Source: an uncultured Moraxellaceae bacterium (GTDB taxonomy: Bacteria > Pseudomonadota > Gammaproteobacteria > Pseudomonadales > Moraxellaceae). Taken from it: a stretch of DNA of 10,711 bases. A program made the translations under genes and the position numbers. Within the stretch, counting starts at the first letter, position 1. Each line of letters begins with the position of its first letter. Of the stretch, positions 1 to 6,855 are shown piece after piece. The notes beneath the pieces were generated by a model. The model saw only the letters and a program-made list of their open reading frames with translations, did not search any database and was not told the DNA's origin. The stretch spans positions 1 through 10,711 of the forward strand of contig CALFYA010000384.1 in NCBI GenBank assembly GCA_937952925.1. Reading direction: 5' to 3'.

Positions 1-2
1 GA

Positions 3-1484
3 TCCATGCGCTTGCTGACCGAAGGGGTGCTGGCGCTGGGGATTGCCTTTTCGGCGTTGGTGTTGCCATTGGCCTTGGATGCCAAATGGACAGCCGCTGG
101 TTGGGCGGTGCAAGGCGCAGCGTTGCTGTGGCTCGGTCAACGCCAAGCGCGGCGTTGGTTGGTGTATTTTGGCTTGTTGCTGGAGCTGGCGAGTCTGTTG
201 GTGGTGGCGTGGGGCGGTCTGTTTCATTCACCGGCGTGGTCGGTGTTGGCGCTCACGGTCTTGGTCTGCTCGCTGTGGATCTCGGCAATCTTTGTGCGCC
301 ATCAGGCATGGCAAGCCGCCGTCCGACAGTTACCACAGCCAATCTCTCCACTGGTGCTGACGACAGCCCTATTGACCACTGTGGCGTGGATGCAGCAAGT
401 GTGGTTTGCGACCCCACAACTGTTATTTTGGCAAAATCAAGCCGATGTCATTCAGTGGATGTGGGATGTGGTGTTGATCATGGGGTTTGGGTTGTGGCTC
501 GCACCACGGTTGGGCTGGACAGAATTGCAGGGCGCATTACGACTCGGTTTGCCGTTGCTGGGGATATTGACCTTTGCTGCCGCCGGCACCACCGCATTTG
601 ATGGGCAAATGCTCCGCTTGTTGATGTTGGCGATTGGTGTGGCGGCGGTGGCGGCGTGGGGTGGTGTGCTACTCAAACAACTCTCTATCCAGCCCCATCG
701 TTCGACTCGTGTCGATCAAGCCTTATGGGTATTGTCGTTGATTGTGTTGCTGTCGATTGTGCCCGATGAGTTTGCGCCGTGGTTGCAGCCACTCACACCA
801 GTCTTGCTGCCTGCGGCACTGTGGCTGGGGGTGTCGATGTGGCAAACACCCCCCACATGGTTCGACACTGCGCGTATCCGCAGGGATATCGGTCTGTTGG
901 TAATGGTGCTGTTTGGTTTGTGGGTGCTGGCAGTCAATGGTCAAACGAGTGGGCAGCTGTGGGGCTTGCCTTATATCCCATTGCTCAATCCGCTGGATTT
1001 GACCTTGGGTCTGGTGGGTTTAAGTGCGTGGGCATGGTTGCAGGCCACCCCCACGACCGTAGAGCGGCAGCGGTTGTTGTGGGCAGCCGCTGGATTTGCA
1101 GCCTTTTGGACGCTCACCGGTATGGTGATTCGTACCTTGCACCAATGGGCGGGGACACCTTTGTGGACATCCGGTGCGTGGGACAATGACACCGTACAGA
1201 CCAGCCTGACCATTGTCTGGACGTTGGTGGCCTTGCTGCTCACCGTGTTGGCGAGCCGTCATGCTCAGCGTCTGGTCTGGTTGGCAGGGATTGCCTTGTT
1301 GGGTGTGGTGGTGCTCAAGTTGGTGTTGGTCGATTTGTCCAAAGTGGGTGCGATTGCACGGGTGATTTCATTTATGGGAGCAGGTGGGTTGATGCTGCTG
1401 ATTGGCTATGTGGCACCGTTGCCACCTGCAATCAAGGCTCAGGACGACCAGCATGCACAGGAAGATGCACATGATCAACATTAA
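3..1484 (+). CDS. DUF2339 family polytopic membrane protein (5' partial)
   Basis: Inner-membrane protein of unknown function. The visible 493 residues are almost wholly hydrophobic, with about 13 to 15 predicted membrane segments separated by short loops. Near the C-terminus, KLVLVDLSKVG is followed by RVISFMGAGGLMLLIGY and APLPP, which is the ending I associate with DUF2339 proteins. The reading frame is open to the left edge and family members are usually much longer, so the ATG at 6 is probably internal and the N-terminal part lies outside the window. The tail is hydrophilic and rich in D, Q and H. The stop overlaps the start of the next gene, which encodes a DUF3999 protein. This pairing recurs in proteobacteria and suggests a shared envelope function. 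The family call rests on the C-terminal motif and topology; no catalytic role can be read. Confidence 0.85.
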   Translation, partial: SMRLLTEGVLALGIAFSALVLPLALDAKWTAAGWAVQGAALLWLGQRQARRWLVYFGLLLELASLLVVAWGGLFHSPAWSVLALTVLVCSLWISAIFVRHQAWQAAVRQLPQPISPLVLTTALLTTVAWMQQVWFATPQLLFWQNQADVIQWMWDVVLIMGFGLWLAPRLGWTELQGALRLGLPLLGILTFAAAGTTAFDGQMLRLLMLAIGVAAVAAWGGVLLKQLSIQPHRSTRVDQALWVLSLIVLLSIVPDEFAPWLQPLTPVLLPAALWLGVSMWQTPPTWFDTARIRRDIGLLVMVLFGLWVLAVNGQTSGQLWGLPYIPLLNPLDLTLGLVGLSAWAWLQATPTTVERQRLLWAAAGFAAFWTLTGMVIRTLHQWAGTPLWTSGAWDNDTVQTSLTIVWTLVALLLTVLASRHAQRLVWLAGIALLGVVVLKLVLVDLSKVGAIARVISFMGAGGLMLLIGYVAPLPPAIKAQDDQHAQEDAHDQH

Positions 1485-2766
1485 ATCCTACACGCTTGGG
1501 CTGCTGTGTAGCTTGCCAATCATCAGCGCCGATGCCGCGAGTATCCAAGCCGCAACGATTGAGGGCGTGCAAGGCGCAGGGGTGTATGCGGTTGATTTGA
1601 CCCCTGCCCAAATGGCGCAGCTCTCGCGCACACCCAATCCGCAGTTGCAAGTGCTTGATAGTCAAAATCAACCGATGCCACGTCGCATGCATACGGTAAT
1701 GCAAGCGCCCACTGAGCGCTGGGCACCGTTGGCCTTATATCCATGGCCGAGTGCTGAGCCACTGACCGCTGAGGATGTGACCTCTTTGCAATTGCAGTTT
1801 GGCGCATCTGGTACGCAAGCCACGCTGCGCTTACCACATCGTGCACCGCTGTCGGCACAGATGTACCAACGTCAGTGGCTGCTGGTCGTCCCCGATACGG
1901 TCGAATATCAGCCCAATATGACACTCAGGCTGGATCTGGATTGGACATCGCAAGCACAAGCCACCGATGTGATGATTGAAGGCAGTCAAGATCTGTTGTC
2001 TTGGCAATCGGCAGGCTCAGGTTCGTTGTTGCAAGCCAAACAAAATACCGGATTGACCCTCAAACAAAACCGGCTCAATCCGATGGGGCAGTATCGCTAT
2101 TGGCGCTTGACCCTGACCGAGCCGCTGCCCTTGAGTGCCGCCAAGCTGATCATGCAGCAGCCAGCCAAACCGGTGACTGAGCGGCAAACGGTGCAGTTTT
2201 TGCCAACCCAAATCGCAGGCCAATGGCAGGTGGATTTGGGGGCAGTGTGGTCGGTGCAGGCCATGCGTTGGGATATCCCGATCAATCAAGTCTGGGCGTT
2301 TAATGTACAAGTGCAGCGGCCAGCAGCCATCGGCTATGAACCCACATGGTACACCGTGGGTGAAGCGCGACTGCACCATTGGGCAGAGCCGCCAGCGGGC
2401 GAATCACCCCAAAAAGAATGGCTGTTTTTGGATCAGCCCACCGATGGACAAATCTGGCGACTGACCGGACAAGCGTCGAGTAGCACCCTCAATGTCGAGC
2501 TTGAAGTGCCCAAACAACAACTACTGTTTTTGGCACAAGGCCAAGCGCCGTATCGGGTGCAAATCGGCCAAACCAACAACGCTGCATGGTCGATGCAATT
2601 GCCTGAACAAACCCCCAAAACCCAAGCGGCAACGTTGGGTGCTTGGCACGTGGTGCAAGACGTACTGCCGTGGCGACAGTATGGATTATGGGCGGTGCTG
2701 GTGCTGGTGGTGCTGATCTTGGCAGGGGTGGCGTGGCGCTTGATGGGGCAACTCAAAAAAGTTTAA
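1471..2766 (+). CDS. DUF3999 family envelope protein
   Basis: Predicted 431-residue exported, membrane-anchored protein of unknown function. The N-terminus has a Lys followed by a hydrophobic stretch (residues 6-20) and an ADA-A site near residue 22, a likely signal peptide. The middle is soluble, beta-rich and full of Trp and Gln. The last 28 residues hold one membrane segment (about 405-425) followed by a short basic tail, so most of the protein should face the periplasm. The LLFLAQGQAPYRVQIG stretch is typical of DUF3999. I chose the ATG at 1471 because AGGAAG (1459-1464) sits 6 bases ahead of it. An upstream in-frame ATG at 1402 would give a non-signal N-terminus deep inside the previous gene. 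The 14-base overlap with the DUF2339 gene points to translational coupling. Confidence 0.85.
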   Translation: MINIKSYTLGLLCSLPIISADAASIQAATIEGVQGAGVYAVDLTPAQMAQLSRTPNPQLQVLDSQNQPMPRRMHTVMQAPTERWAPLALYPWPSAEPLTAEDVTSLQLQFGASGTQATLRLPHRAPLSAQMYQRQWLLVVPDTVEYQPNMTLRLDLDWTSQAQATDVMIEGSQDLLSWQSAGSGSLLQAKQNTGLTLKQNRLNPMGQYRYWRLTLTEPLPLSAAKLIMQQPAKPVTERQTVQFLPTQIAGQWQVDLGAVWSVQAMRWDIPINQVWAFNVQVQRPAAIGYEPTWYTVGEARLHHWAEPPAGESPQKEWLFLDQPTDGQIWRLTGQASSSTLNVELEVPKQQLLFLAQGQAPYRVQIGQTNNAAWSMQLPEQTPKTQAATLGAWHVVQDVLPWRQYGLWAVLVLVVLILAGVAWRLMGQLKKV

Positions 2767-2782
2767 AAATATTGAAAAAGGC

Positions 2783-2810
2783 TGCAACTTTTGGAGACAT
2801 GCATCGTTAT
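2783..2810 (+). promoter_or_regulatory. Putative ECF-type promoter of the metallothionein-sigma unit
   Basis: TGCAAC (2783-2788), a 16-base spacer, then CGTTAT (2805-2810). The AAC core in the -35 element and the CGT start of the -10 element are the usual marks of ECF sigma promoters. Transcription would begin near 2817, about 30 bases before the small Cys-rich gene. The pattern resembles but is not identical to the TGTAAC/CGTCTA promoters of the hvf region, as expected if a different sigma factor (perhaps the one encoded two genes on) reads it. Pattern match by eye only. Confidence 0.45.
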
Positions 2811-2818
2811 AGCGGATG

Positions 2819-2832
2819 ACACCAGTTGGTGT
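2819..2832. promoter_or_regulatory. 14-bp inverted repeat in the leader of the Cys-rich gene
   Basis: ACACCA, two bases, TGGTGT: perfect 6-base arms. It lies right at the predicted transcription start and 18 bases before the ATG at 2851. It could be an operator or a small RNA hairpin. No known regulator site is recognised. Confidence 0.3.
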
Positions 2833-2850
2833 TGATCACGGAGATGACTG

Positions 2851-3000
2851 ATGAATACCCCCAATTGTAATTGTGGCTGCCTGCCCGTGCCACAACCAGC
2901 CCCAGCATGTTCATGTCAGGGCTGCTGCTGTCAGCCTTGTCGTTGTGGCACGGATTGCACCTGTCAATCGCCCACCCCCACAGCACCCGCACAGGCTTGA
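2851..3000 (+). CDS. Metallothionein-like cysteine-rich peptide
   Basis: A 49-residue peptide with 12 cysteines and no histidine, tyrosine, tryptophan or phenylalanine. The cysteines form Cys-x-Cys and Cys-Cys clusters: C6/C8/C10, C20/C22, C25-C27, C30/C32 and C36/C38. A proline-rich linker (residues 12-18) separates two cysteine groups, and the tail from residue 41 is Pro/Thr/Ala-rich. The last core, CRCGTDCTC, resembles metallothionein metal-thiolate clusters. There is no signal peptide, so it should be cytoplasmic. GGAG (2840-2843) sits 7 bases before the ATG. An ECF-like promoter lies upstream and an ECF sigma gene with a Cys-rich tail starts 59 bases downstream. The expected role is sequestering soft metals such as Cu, Zn or Cd. 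I cannot place it in a named metallothionein family, and the metal is unknown. It is too short for routine gene callers. Confidence 0.72.
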   Translation: MNTPNCNCGCLPVPQPAPACSCQGCCCQPCRCGTDCTCQSPTPTAPAQA

Positions 3001-3006
3001 ATCGCG

Positions 3007-3046
3007 TGCATCCACATACCATCTCTAGAGTATGGTGTGTGGTGCA
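3007..3046 (+). promoter_or_regulatory. Large stem-loop between the Cys-rich gene and the sigma gene
   Basis: Arms 3012-3022 (CCACATACCAT) and 3032-3042 (ATGGTGTGTGG) pair over 11 bases with one G-T wobble, around a 9-base loop containing the palindrome CTCTAGAG. After a one-base bulge (3011), TGCA at 3007-3010 pairs with TGCA at 3043-3046, giving 15 pairs. No T-run follows, so it is not a standard intrinsic terminator. It ends two bases before the sigma gene's ribosome site (3048-3053). It could tune readthrough, stabilise the upstream message, control translation, or act as a DNA operator. Confidence 0.5.
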
Positions 3047-3059
3047 TCAGGAGCATTCC

Positions 3060-3596
3060 ATGCAAGACTGGTCACGTTATGCCCCCAAAATCCGCCAATA
3101 CTTGTTGCGTCGGGTGGCTGAACCTGCCGATGCGGACGATCTCTTACAAGAGGTCTGGCTCAAAGCCTATCAACATCCGATTGCGGCGACACAACCCGAA
3201 TTGATCGAAGCATGGTTGATCAAGATTGCTAAACACAGCCTGATTGATCGCTATCGCCACGCACGCCACACCCATACCGTCGATACGCTCGATGAGCTGC
3301 CCGCGCAGGAGCCAGACGAGCTACCGTATTGGCAAACGCTGAGTCCCTGTGTGCGTGCCATGCTGCCGCAATTGCCTTCCATCTATGCTGATGCCCTGCG
3401 CCAAGCGGATTTGGCCGAGCAACCGCATCAACAGATTGCCACCGCCGCAGGGGTCAGTGTGTCGGCGATCAAAAGCCGCGTCAAACGTGGCCGCGAGCAA
3501 CTCAAAGCCCGTCTACAAGCCTGTTGTGGCGAGCATTGTGACTGCCATACCCGCACCATTTCGGCCGCCTGCTGTCAGACGCCGCATACCGGCTGA
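3060..3596 (+). CDS. ECF sigma factor with C-terminal cysteine-rich tail
   Basis: A 178-residue RNA polymerase sigma factor of the extracytoplasmic function class. Region 2 spans about 8-72 (DADDLLQEVWLKAYQ, then AWLIKIAKHSLIDRYRHAR). Region 4 spans about 100-152, with the helix-turn-helix QIATAAGVSVSAIKSRVKRG. After region 4 comes a 26-residue tail with cysteines at 155, 156, 160, 162, 171 and 172 plus histidines. Short Cys-rich tails are known in CorE-type ECF factors, which respond directly to metal without an anti-sigma factor; no anti-sigma gene is next to this one. CAGGAG (3048-3053) sits 6 bases before the ATG at 3060, which fixes the start. It follows the metallothionein-like gene by 59 bases and probably shares its promoter. 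Its 3' end overlaps the convergent MscS gene by 22 bases. The metal-sensing role is inferred. Confidence 0.85.
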   Translation: MQDWSRYAPKIRQYLLRRVAEPADADDLLQEVWLKAYQHPIAATQPELIEAWLIKIAKHSLIDRYRHARHTHTVDTLDELPAQEPDELPYWQTLSPCVRAMLPQLPSIYADALRQADLAEQPHQQIATAAGVSVSAIKSRVKRGREQLKARLQACCGEHCDCHTRTISAACCQTPHTG

Positions 3597-4444
3597 ACAT
3601 CGGGCAGCGGCATGGCGGTATTGACGGTGATTTGTGGAAATGGAATGGCAATGTCATGCTCGACAAAGCCATTGCGCACGATTTCTTGGATTTCATCGCG
3701 CACTTTGAGATAGTTGTCCGTGCGTGTCCACACCGCAAACAGTAGCTCAATATTGGATTCTTTAAAATTTTGCACCGTCACAATCGCTTTGGGTTCATCG
3801 AGTACCAAGGGGTATTCACTGGCCAAGTCGAGCAACACCCGACGCACTTTGCCCAAGTCTTCTTTGTAATCCACTGCAATGGTGATCGGAATCCGCCGAA
3901 TCGGAAAGCGGGTTAAGTTCATCACCGGTGTTTTGATCAGTTGTTCATTGGGCACACGGATAAACACGTTGTCGAGTGTGCGCAGTTTGACCGACATCAA
4001 ATCAATCGACAGCACCTCACCTTCAATGGTTTGCCCGCGAATCAAAGTGATTTGGATCATATCGCCCACTTCAAACGCACCTTCACCCAAAATGAATAAG
4101 CCCGAAATCAGGTTGGAGGCGGAGGTCTGTGAAGCAAAGCCAATCGCCACGGTGAGGATACCCGCTGCACCCAAAAACACACTGAGCTTCAGCCCCATCT
4201 CGCGCAGGCCAGACACCACAAACAGCAGGAAAATAAAATAAAAAATCCCGCGACCCCAAATCAGTTTTTGGTGCGAATTAAAGCGATTGCCCATGGTACG
4301 CATAAAGCCATTGCGTACCCCTTTGGCAATCAAAAAACCCATCAACATCAAAAATAAGCCGGTGATCAAGCCTTCAAATTTGTCGCTATGCAAATACAGG
4401 TTGAAGCGTTTGATCAACAGGCTCAGTTCGTGTGTAAAGTCCAT
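3575..4444 (-). CDS. MscS-family mechanosensitive ion channel
   Basis: Small-conductance mechanosensitive channel of the inner membrane, 289 residues from the ATG at 4444 (close to E. coli MscS size). Predicted membrane helices lie at about 24-43, 63-81 and 87-118. The third is the pore helix, with the Gly/Ala-rich AAGILTVAIGFASQ and the SNLISGLFIL segment. FEVGDMI opens the beta domain (125-180), and the alpha/beta C-terminal domain ends with IPFPQITV, as in the family. Such channels release solutes on hypo-osmotic shock. A TTG start at 4456 would add four residues and overlap the upstream stop as TTGA. I prefer the ATG, although neither has a strong ribosome site. It is coupled to the upstream DUF432-like gene. 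The stop-end overlaps the convergent sigma gene. Confidence 0.9.
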   Translation of the reverse strand: MDFTHELSLLIKRFNLYLHSDKFEGLITGLFLMLMGFLIAKGVRNGFMRTMGNRFNSHQKLIWGRGIFYFIFLLFVVSGLREMGLKLSVFLGAAGILTVAIGFASQTSASNLISGLFILGEGAFEVGDMIQITLIRGQTIEGEVLSIDLMSVKLRTLDNVFIRVPNEQLIKTPVMNLTRFPIRRIPITIAVDYKEDLGKVRRVLLDLASEYPLVLDEPKAIVTVQNFKESNIELLFAVWTRTDNYLKVRDEIQEIVRNGFVEHDIAIPFPQITVNTAMPLPDVQPVCGV

Positions 4445-4452
4445 CGTCAGGC

Positions 4453-5271
4453 TCAATCAAAAAAAGTATCAAACATCCGAAACAACCCACTTTCGCCACT
4501 GCGTGGTGCTCCCACAAACGCCACTTCACCGGCTTGATCGGGTGTATGGCTGTCCATGCGAATTCGTGGCGCACGATTGGCTGACTCTTGGCTGACATCA
4601 ATTTGTGATGTCCACAGTCGTCCGGTCTCACTGCTATAAAACAAGGGTAATGCAGGAACCGGCAGATTCATCCGATCAAGTTGCAACTGCACGCTACTGC
4701 TGTTATGAAAATGTACCGGCGTGACCGCCCGAAACGGACGCGGCGGCAGCTGTGCAAGATCGGTACGTCCAAACACCGGTGTGGCATAACAAATCTCACC
4801 TTTGAGGGTATTGGGGCCAAACCATGTATCGTTGGGGCGCAAAATCGGCAGATCAAACAGCGGCTCTTTTTGTTGGGGGATATAAGCCGCCAGCCACAGC
4901 GGCGTACTGACAAACATCCGACCATGCTGACCTGCGGGGATAAAAATCGGATTGATCGGTTTGACCACCACCGAGCGATCCGCCAAGCGTGGCAGCAAGG
5001 TCAGGGTATCGCTAGTCTGTGCATACAAGTAACGCTCTAAGATGGTTTTTTGGCCAAAGTCGCTTTCGGGTACGAGGACTTCCCAATCTTGATCATCTTC
5101 GTTTTGACTACGCGGGCGATGGTATTCAAGCTGCCACTCATTGAGGTTACGGGTGATGCGGATCAACAGTGAGCCGAGCCGCCACGCACGGCTTTGCCCA
5201 ATTTCAAAATGAAATTCTCCCCACCATTTGAGTTGGGTGGCATTCAAAAACGATGGTTCAACGTCGGTCAT
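4453..5271 (-). CDS. Probable DUF432 family protein
   Basis: A 272-residue soluble protein with no signal peptide and no membrane segment. Residues about 170-235 hold PPRPFRAVTPVHFHNSS, LQLDRMNLPVPALPLFYS and GRLWTSQIDV. I associate this pattern with DUF432 proteins, which often sit directly upstream of MscS-type channel genes, as here. Function is unknown; the link suggests a partner or regulator of the channel. The C-terminal 35 residues are polar and low in order. Start choice: the ATG at 5271 has TGAG five bases upstream, while a GTG at 5277 has AGGA eight bases upstream and would add two residues. The stop codon is next to the channel gene's start, so the two genes are one unit. The family name is recalled, not searched. 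Confidence 0.65.
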   Translation of the reverse strand: MTDVEPSFLNATQLKWWGEFHFEIGQSRAWRLGSLLIRITRNLNEWQLEYHRPRSQNEDDQDWEVLVPESDFGQKTILERYLYAQTSDTLTLLPRLADRSVVVKPINPIFIPAGQHGRMFVSTPLWLAAYIPQQKEPLFDLPILRPNDTWFGPNTLKGEICYATPVFGRTDLAQLPPRPFRAVTPVHFHNSSSVQLQLDRMNLPVPALPLFYSSETGRLWTSQIDVSQESANRAPRIRMDSHTPDQAGEVAFVGAPRSGESGLFRMFDTFFD

Positions 5272-5305
5272 CAGCACTCAAACATTCCTACGGCTAAACG
5301 GCATT

Positions 5306-5333
5306 TTGCGCTACGTCTAAAGTGGCATACACT
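5306..5333 (+). promoter_or_regulatory. Weak candidate promoter for gspE
   Basis: In the 84-base divergent gap between the DUF432-like gene and gspE, TTGCGC (5306-5311), 16 bases, then TACACT (5328-5333) is the best sigma70-like match I see. It has only 3/6 and 4/6 consensus bases. Transcription would start near 5340, just before the ATG at 5356. A promoter must lie about here for each divergent unit, but the exact site is uncertain. Confidence 0.25.
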
Positions 5334-5355
5334 ACACGCAAAGCAACTTATTCTC

Positions 5356-6849
5356 ATGGATGTTATCGTGCAACTCATGCGTCAAGGTCAATTGCCTTAT
5401 AGTTTCGCCAAGCGTCACGGGGTTTTGCTGCAATACGACGGCGAGCAAGCGGTGTTGGTGCTGCGCGAAGACACGCCATTGACCGCCTTGAGTGAAGCGC
5501 GACGTTTTTTGGGCACACGTCCGCGGTATCAAACCGTCAGCGATGAAGAGTTTGGTCGCCTGTTGTCGGGTGCATTTGCCGGCGATACCGGCGAGTCCCA
5601 ACAAGTCGCTGCCGGTCTAGAAGATCATCCTGATTTACTCAGCCTTGCCGATCAAGTCCCTGAAGCAGAAGACTTGATGGAGCAAGAAGATGATGCGCCG
5701 ATTATCCGTTTGATCAATGCCTTGCTGTCCGAAGCGATTCGCTTGGGGGCCTCCGATATCCATATTGAAACCTTTGAGCGACGCTTGTCGGTGCGTTTGC
5801 GCGTCGATGGTCAATTGCGTGAAATTGTCCAACCACGCCGTGAGCTGGCACCGCTATTGATCTCACGGATCAAGGTGATGGCACGGCTAGATATTGCCGA
5901 AAAACGTGTGCCACAAGATGGACGGATTTCGCTACGTTTGGCAGGACGCGAGGTGGACGTGCGGGTTTCGACCTTGCCGTCGAGTCATGGCGAACGGGTG
6001 GTGATGCGTCTGCTCGACAAACAAGCCGGTCGCTTGAATATGTCGCATTTGGGCTTGATGAGCGATGACTACAGCCGCTTGACCAGCCTGATCCATCGTC
6101 CACACGGGATTATCTTGGTGACGGGGCCGACCGGTTCGGGCAAAACCACCACCTTATATGCGGCGTTGACCGATCTCAACGACAACACTCGCAACATCCT
6201 GACCGCCGAAGACCCCATCGAATACCAACTCGAAGGCATCGGGCAAACCCAAGTCAACACCAAAGTCGATATGACCTTTGCCCGTAGCCTGCGCGCCATG
6301 CTGCGTCAAGATCCCGACGTGGTGATGGTGGGCGAGATCCGCGATCTTGAAACTGCCGAAATCGCAGTACAAGCCTCGCTAACCGGTCACTTGGTACTTT
6401 CGACCTTGCACACCAACACCGCTGTGGGGGCGGTGACTCGTCTGAAAGACATGGGCATTGAGCCATTTTTGTTGTCGTCATCCTTGATTGGGGTGATTGC
6501 CCAGCGTTTGGTGCGTACCTTGTGCCGGCATTGCCACACATGGCGTGAAGCAGACGATTACGAAGAAAATTTATTTAAAGACGCGCCGCATCAGCATCCG
6601 CTCAAACTGCCGATTCCCAATGGTTGTGATCAGTGCAATCAATCTGGCTTTACCGGTCGTACCGCCATTTATGAAGTCGTGCCAGTGGATGATGCGATGC
6701 GCCGTTTGATCCACAGTGAAGCGGCTGAGCATGAATTGGAAAGCATGGCACGCACGCTCTCACCGTCAATCCGCCAAGATGGCTTACTCAAAGTGCTACA
6801 AGGCAAAACCACCCTCGAAGAAGTGCTACGCGCCACCCGTGCGGAGTAA
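5356..6849 (+). CDS. gspE: Type II secretion system ATPase GspE
   Basis: Cytoplasmic ATPase that powers pseudopilus assembly in type II secretion; 497 residues, the usual length. The N-terminus carries LPYSFAKRHGV, typical of GspE. Further on come the Walker A box GPTGSGKTTT (257-266), Asp box LTAEDPIEYQ (282-291), Walker B VVMVGEIRD (322-330), His box LVLSTLHTNTA (346-356), and a four-cysteine zinc site C390/C393/C424/C427. The C4 site and N-terminus favour GspE; PilB is less likely. I start at ATG 5356. The frame stays open back to 5194, but that would run antisense into the DUF432-like gene and add unfamiliar residues. No clear ribosome site precedes 5356. No other gsp gene is adjacent; scattered gsp genes are known in Acinetobacter. 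An ECF sigma gene follows after 6 bases. Confidence 0.93.
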   Translation: MDVIVQLMRQGQLPYSFAKRHGVLLQYDGEQAVLVLREDTPLTALSEARRFLGTRPRYQTVSDEEFGRLLSGAFAGDTGESQQVAAGLEDHPDLLSLADQVPEAEDLMEQEDDAPIIRLINALLSEAIRLGASDIHIETFERRLSVRLRVDGQLREIVQPRRELAPLLISRIKVMARLDIAEKRVPQDGRISLRLAGREVDVRVSTLPSSHGERVVMRLLDKQAGRLNMSHLGLMSDDYSRLTSLIHRPHGIILVTGPTGSGKTTTLYAALTDLNDNTRNILTAEDPIEYQLEGIGQTQVNTKVDMTFARSLRAMLRQDPDVVMVGEIRDLETAEIAVQASLTGHLVLSTLHTNTAVGAVTRLKDMGIEPFLLSSSLIGVIAQRLVRTLCRHCHTWREADDYEENLFKDAPHQHPLKLPIPNGCDQCNQSGFTGRTAIYEVVPVDDAMRRLIHSEAAEHELESMARTLSPSIRQDGLLKVLQGKTTLEEVLRATRAE

Positions 6850-6855
6850 CGCCTG

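Noticed and set aside
1402..1470. ATG 1402 as the start of the DUF3999 gene
   Set aside because: It would add 23 residues before a normal signal peptide and lie deep in the previous gene; 1471 has the well spaced ribosome site.
2740..2780. Possible intrinsic terminator after the DUF3999 gene (AACT, A-run, AGTT)
   Set aside because: The stem is only four AT-rich pairs and is not followed by a T-run; too weak to call.
3575..4241. Plus-strand open frames within the mscS gene
   Set aside because: The minus-strand MscS protein is unmistakable; these frames show no family features.
5194..5355. N-terminal extension of gspE back to 5194
   Set aside because: It lies antisense to the DUF432-like gene and would give residues not expected in GspE before the LPYSFAKRHGV segment.
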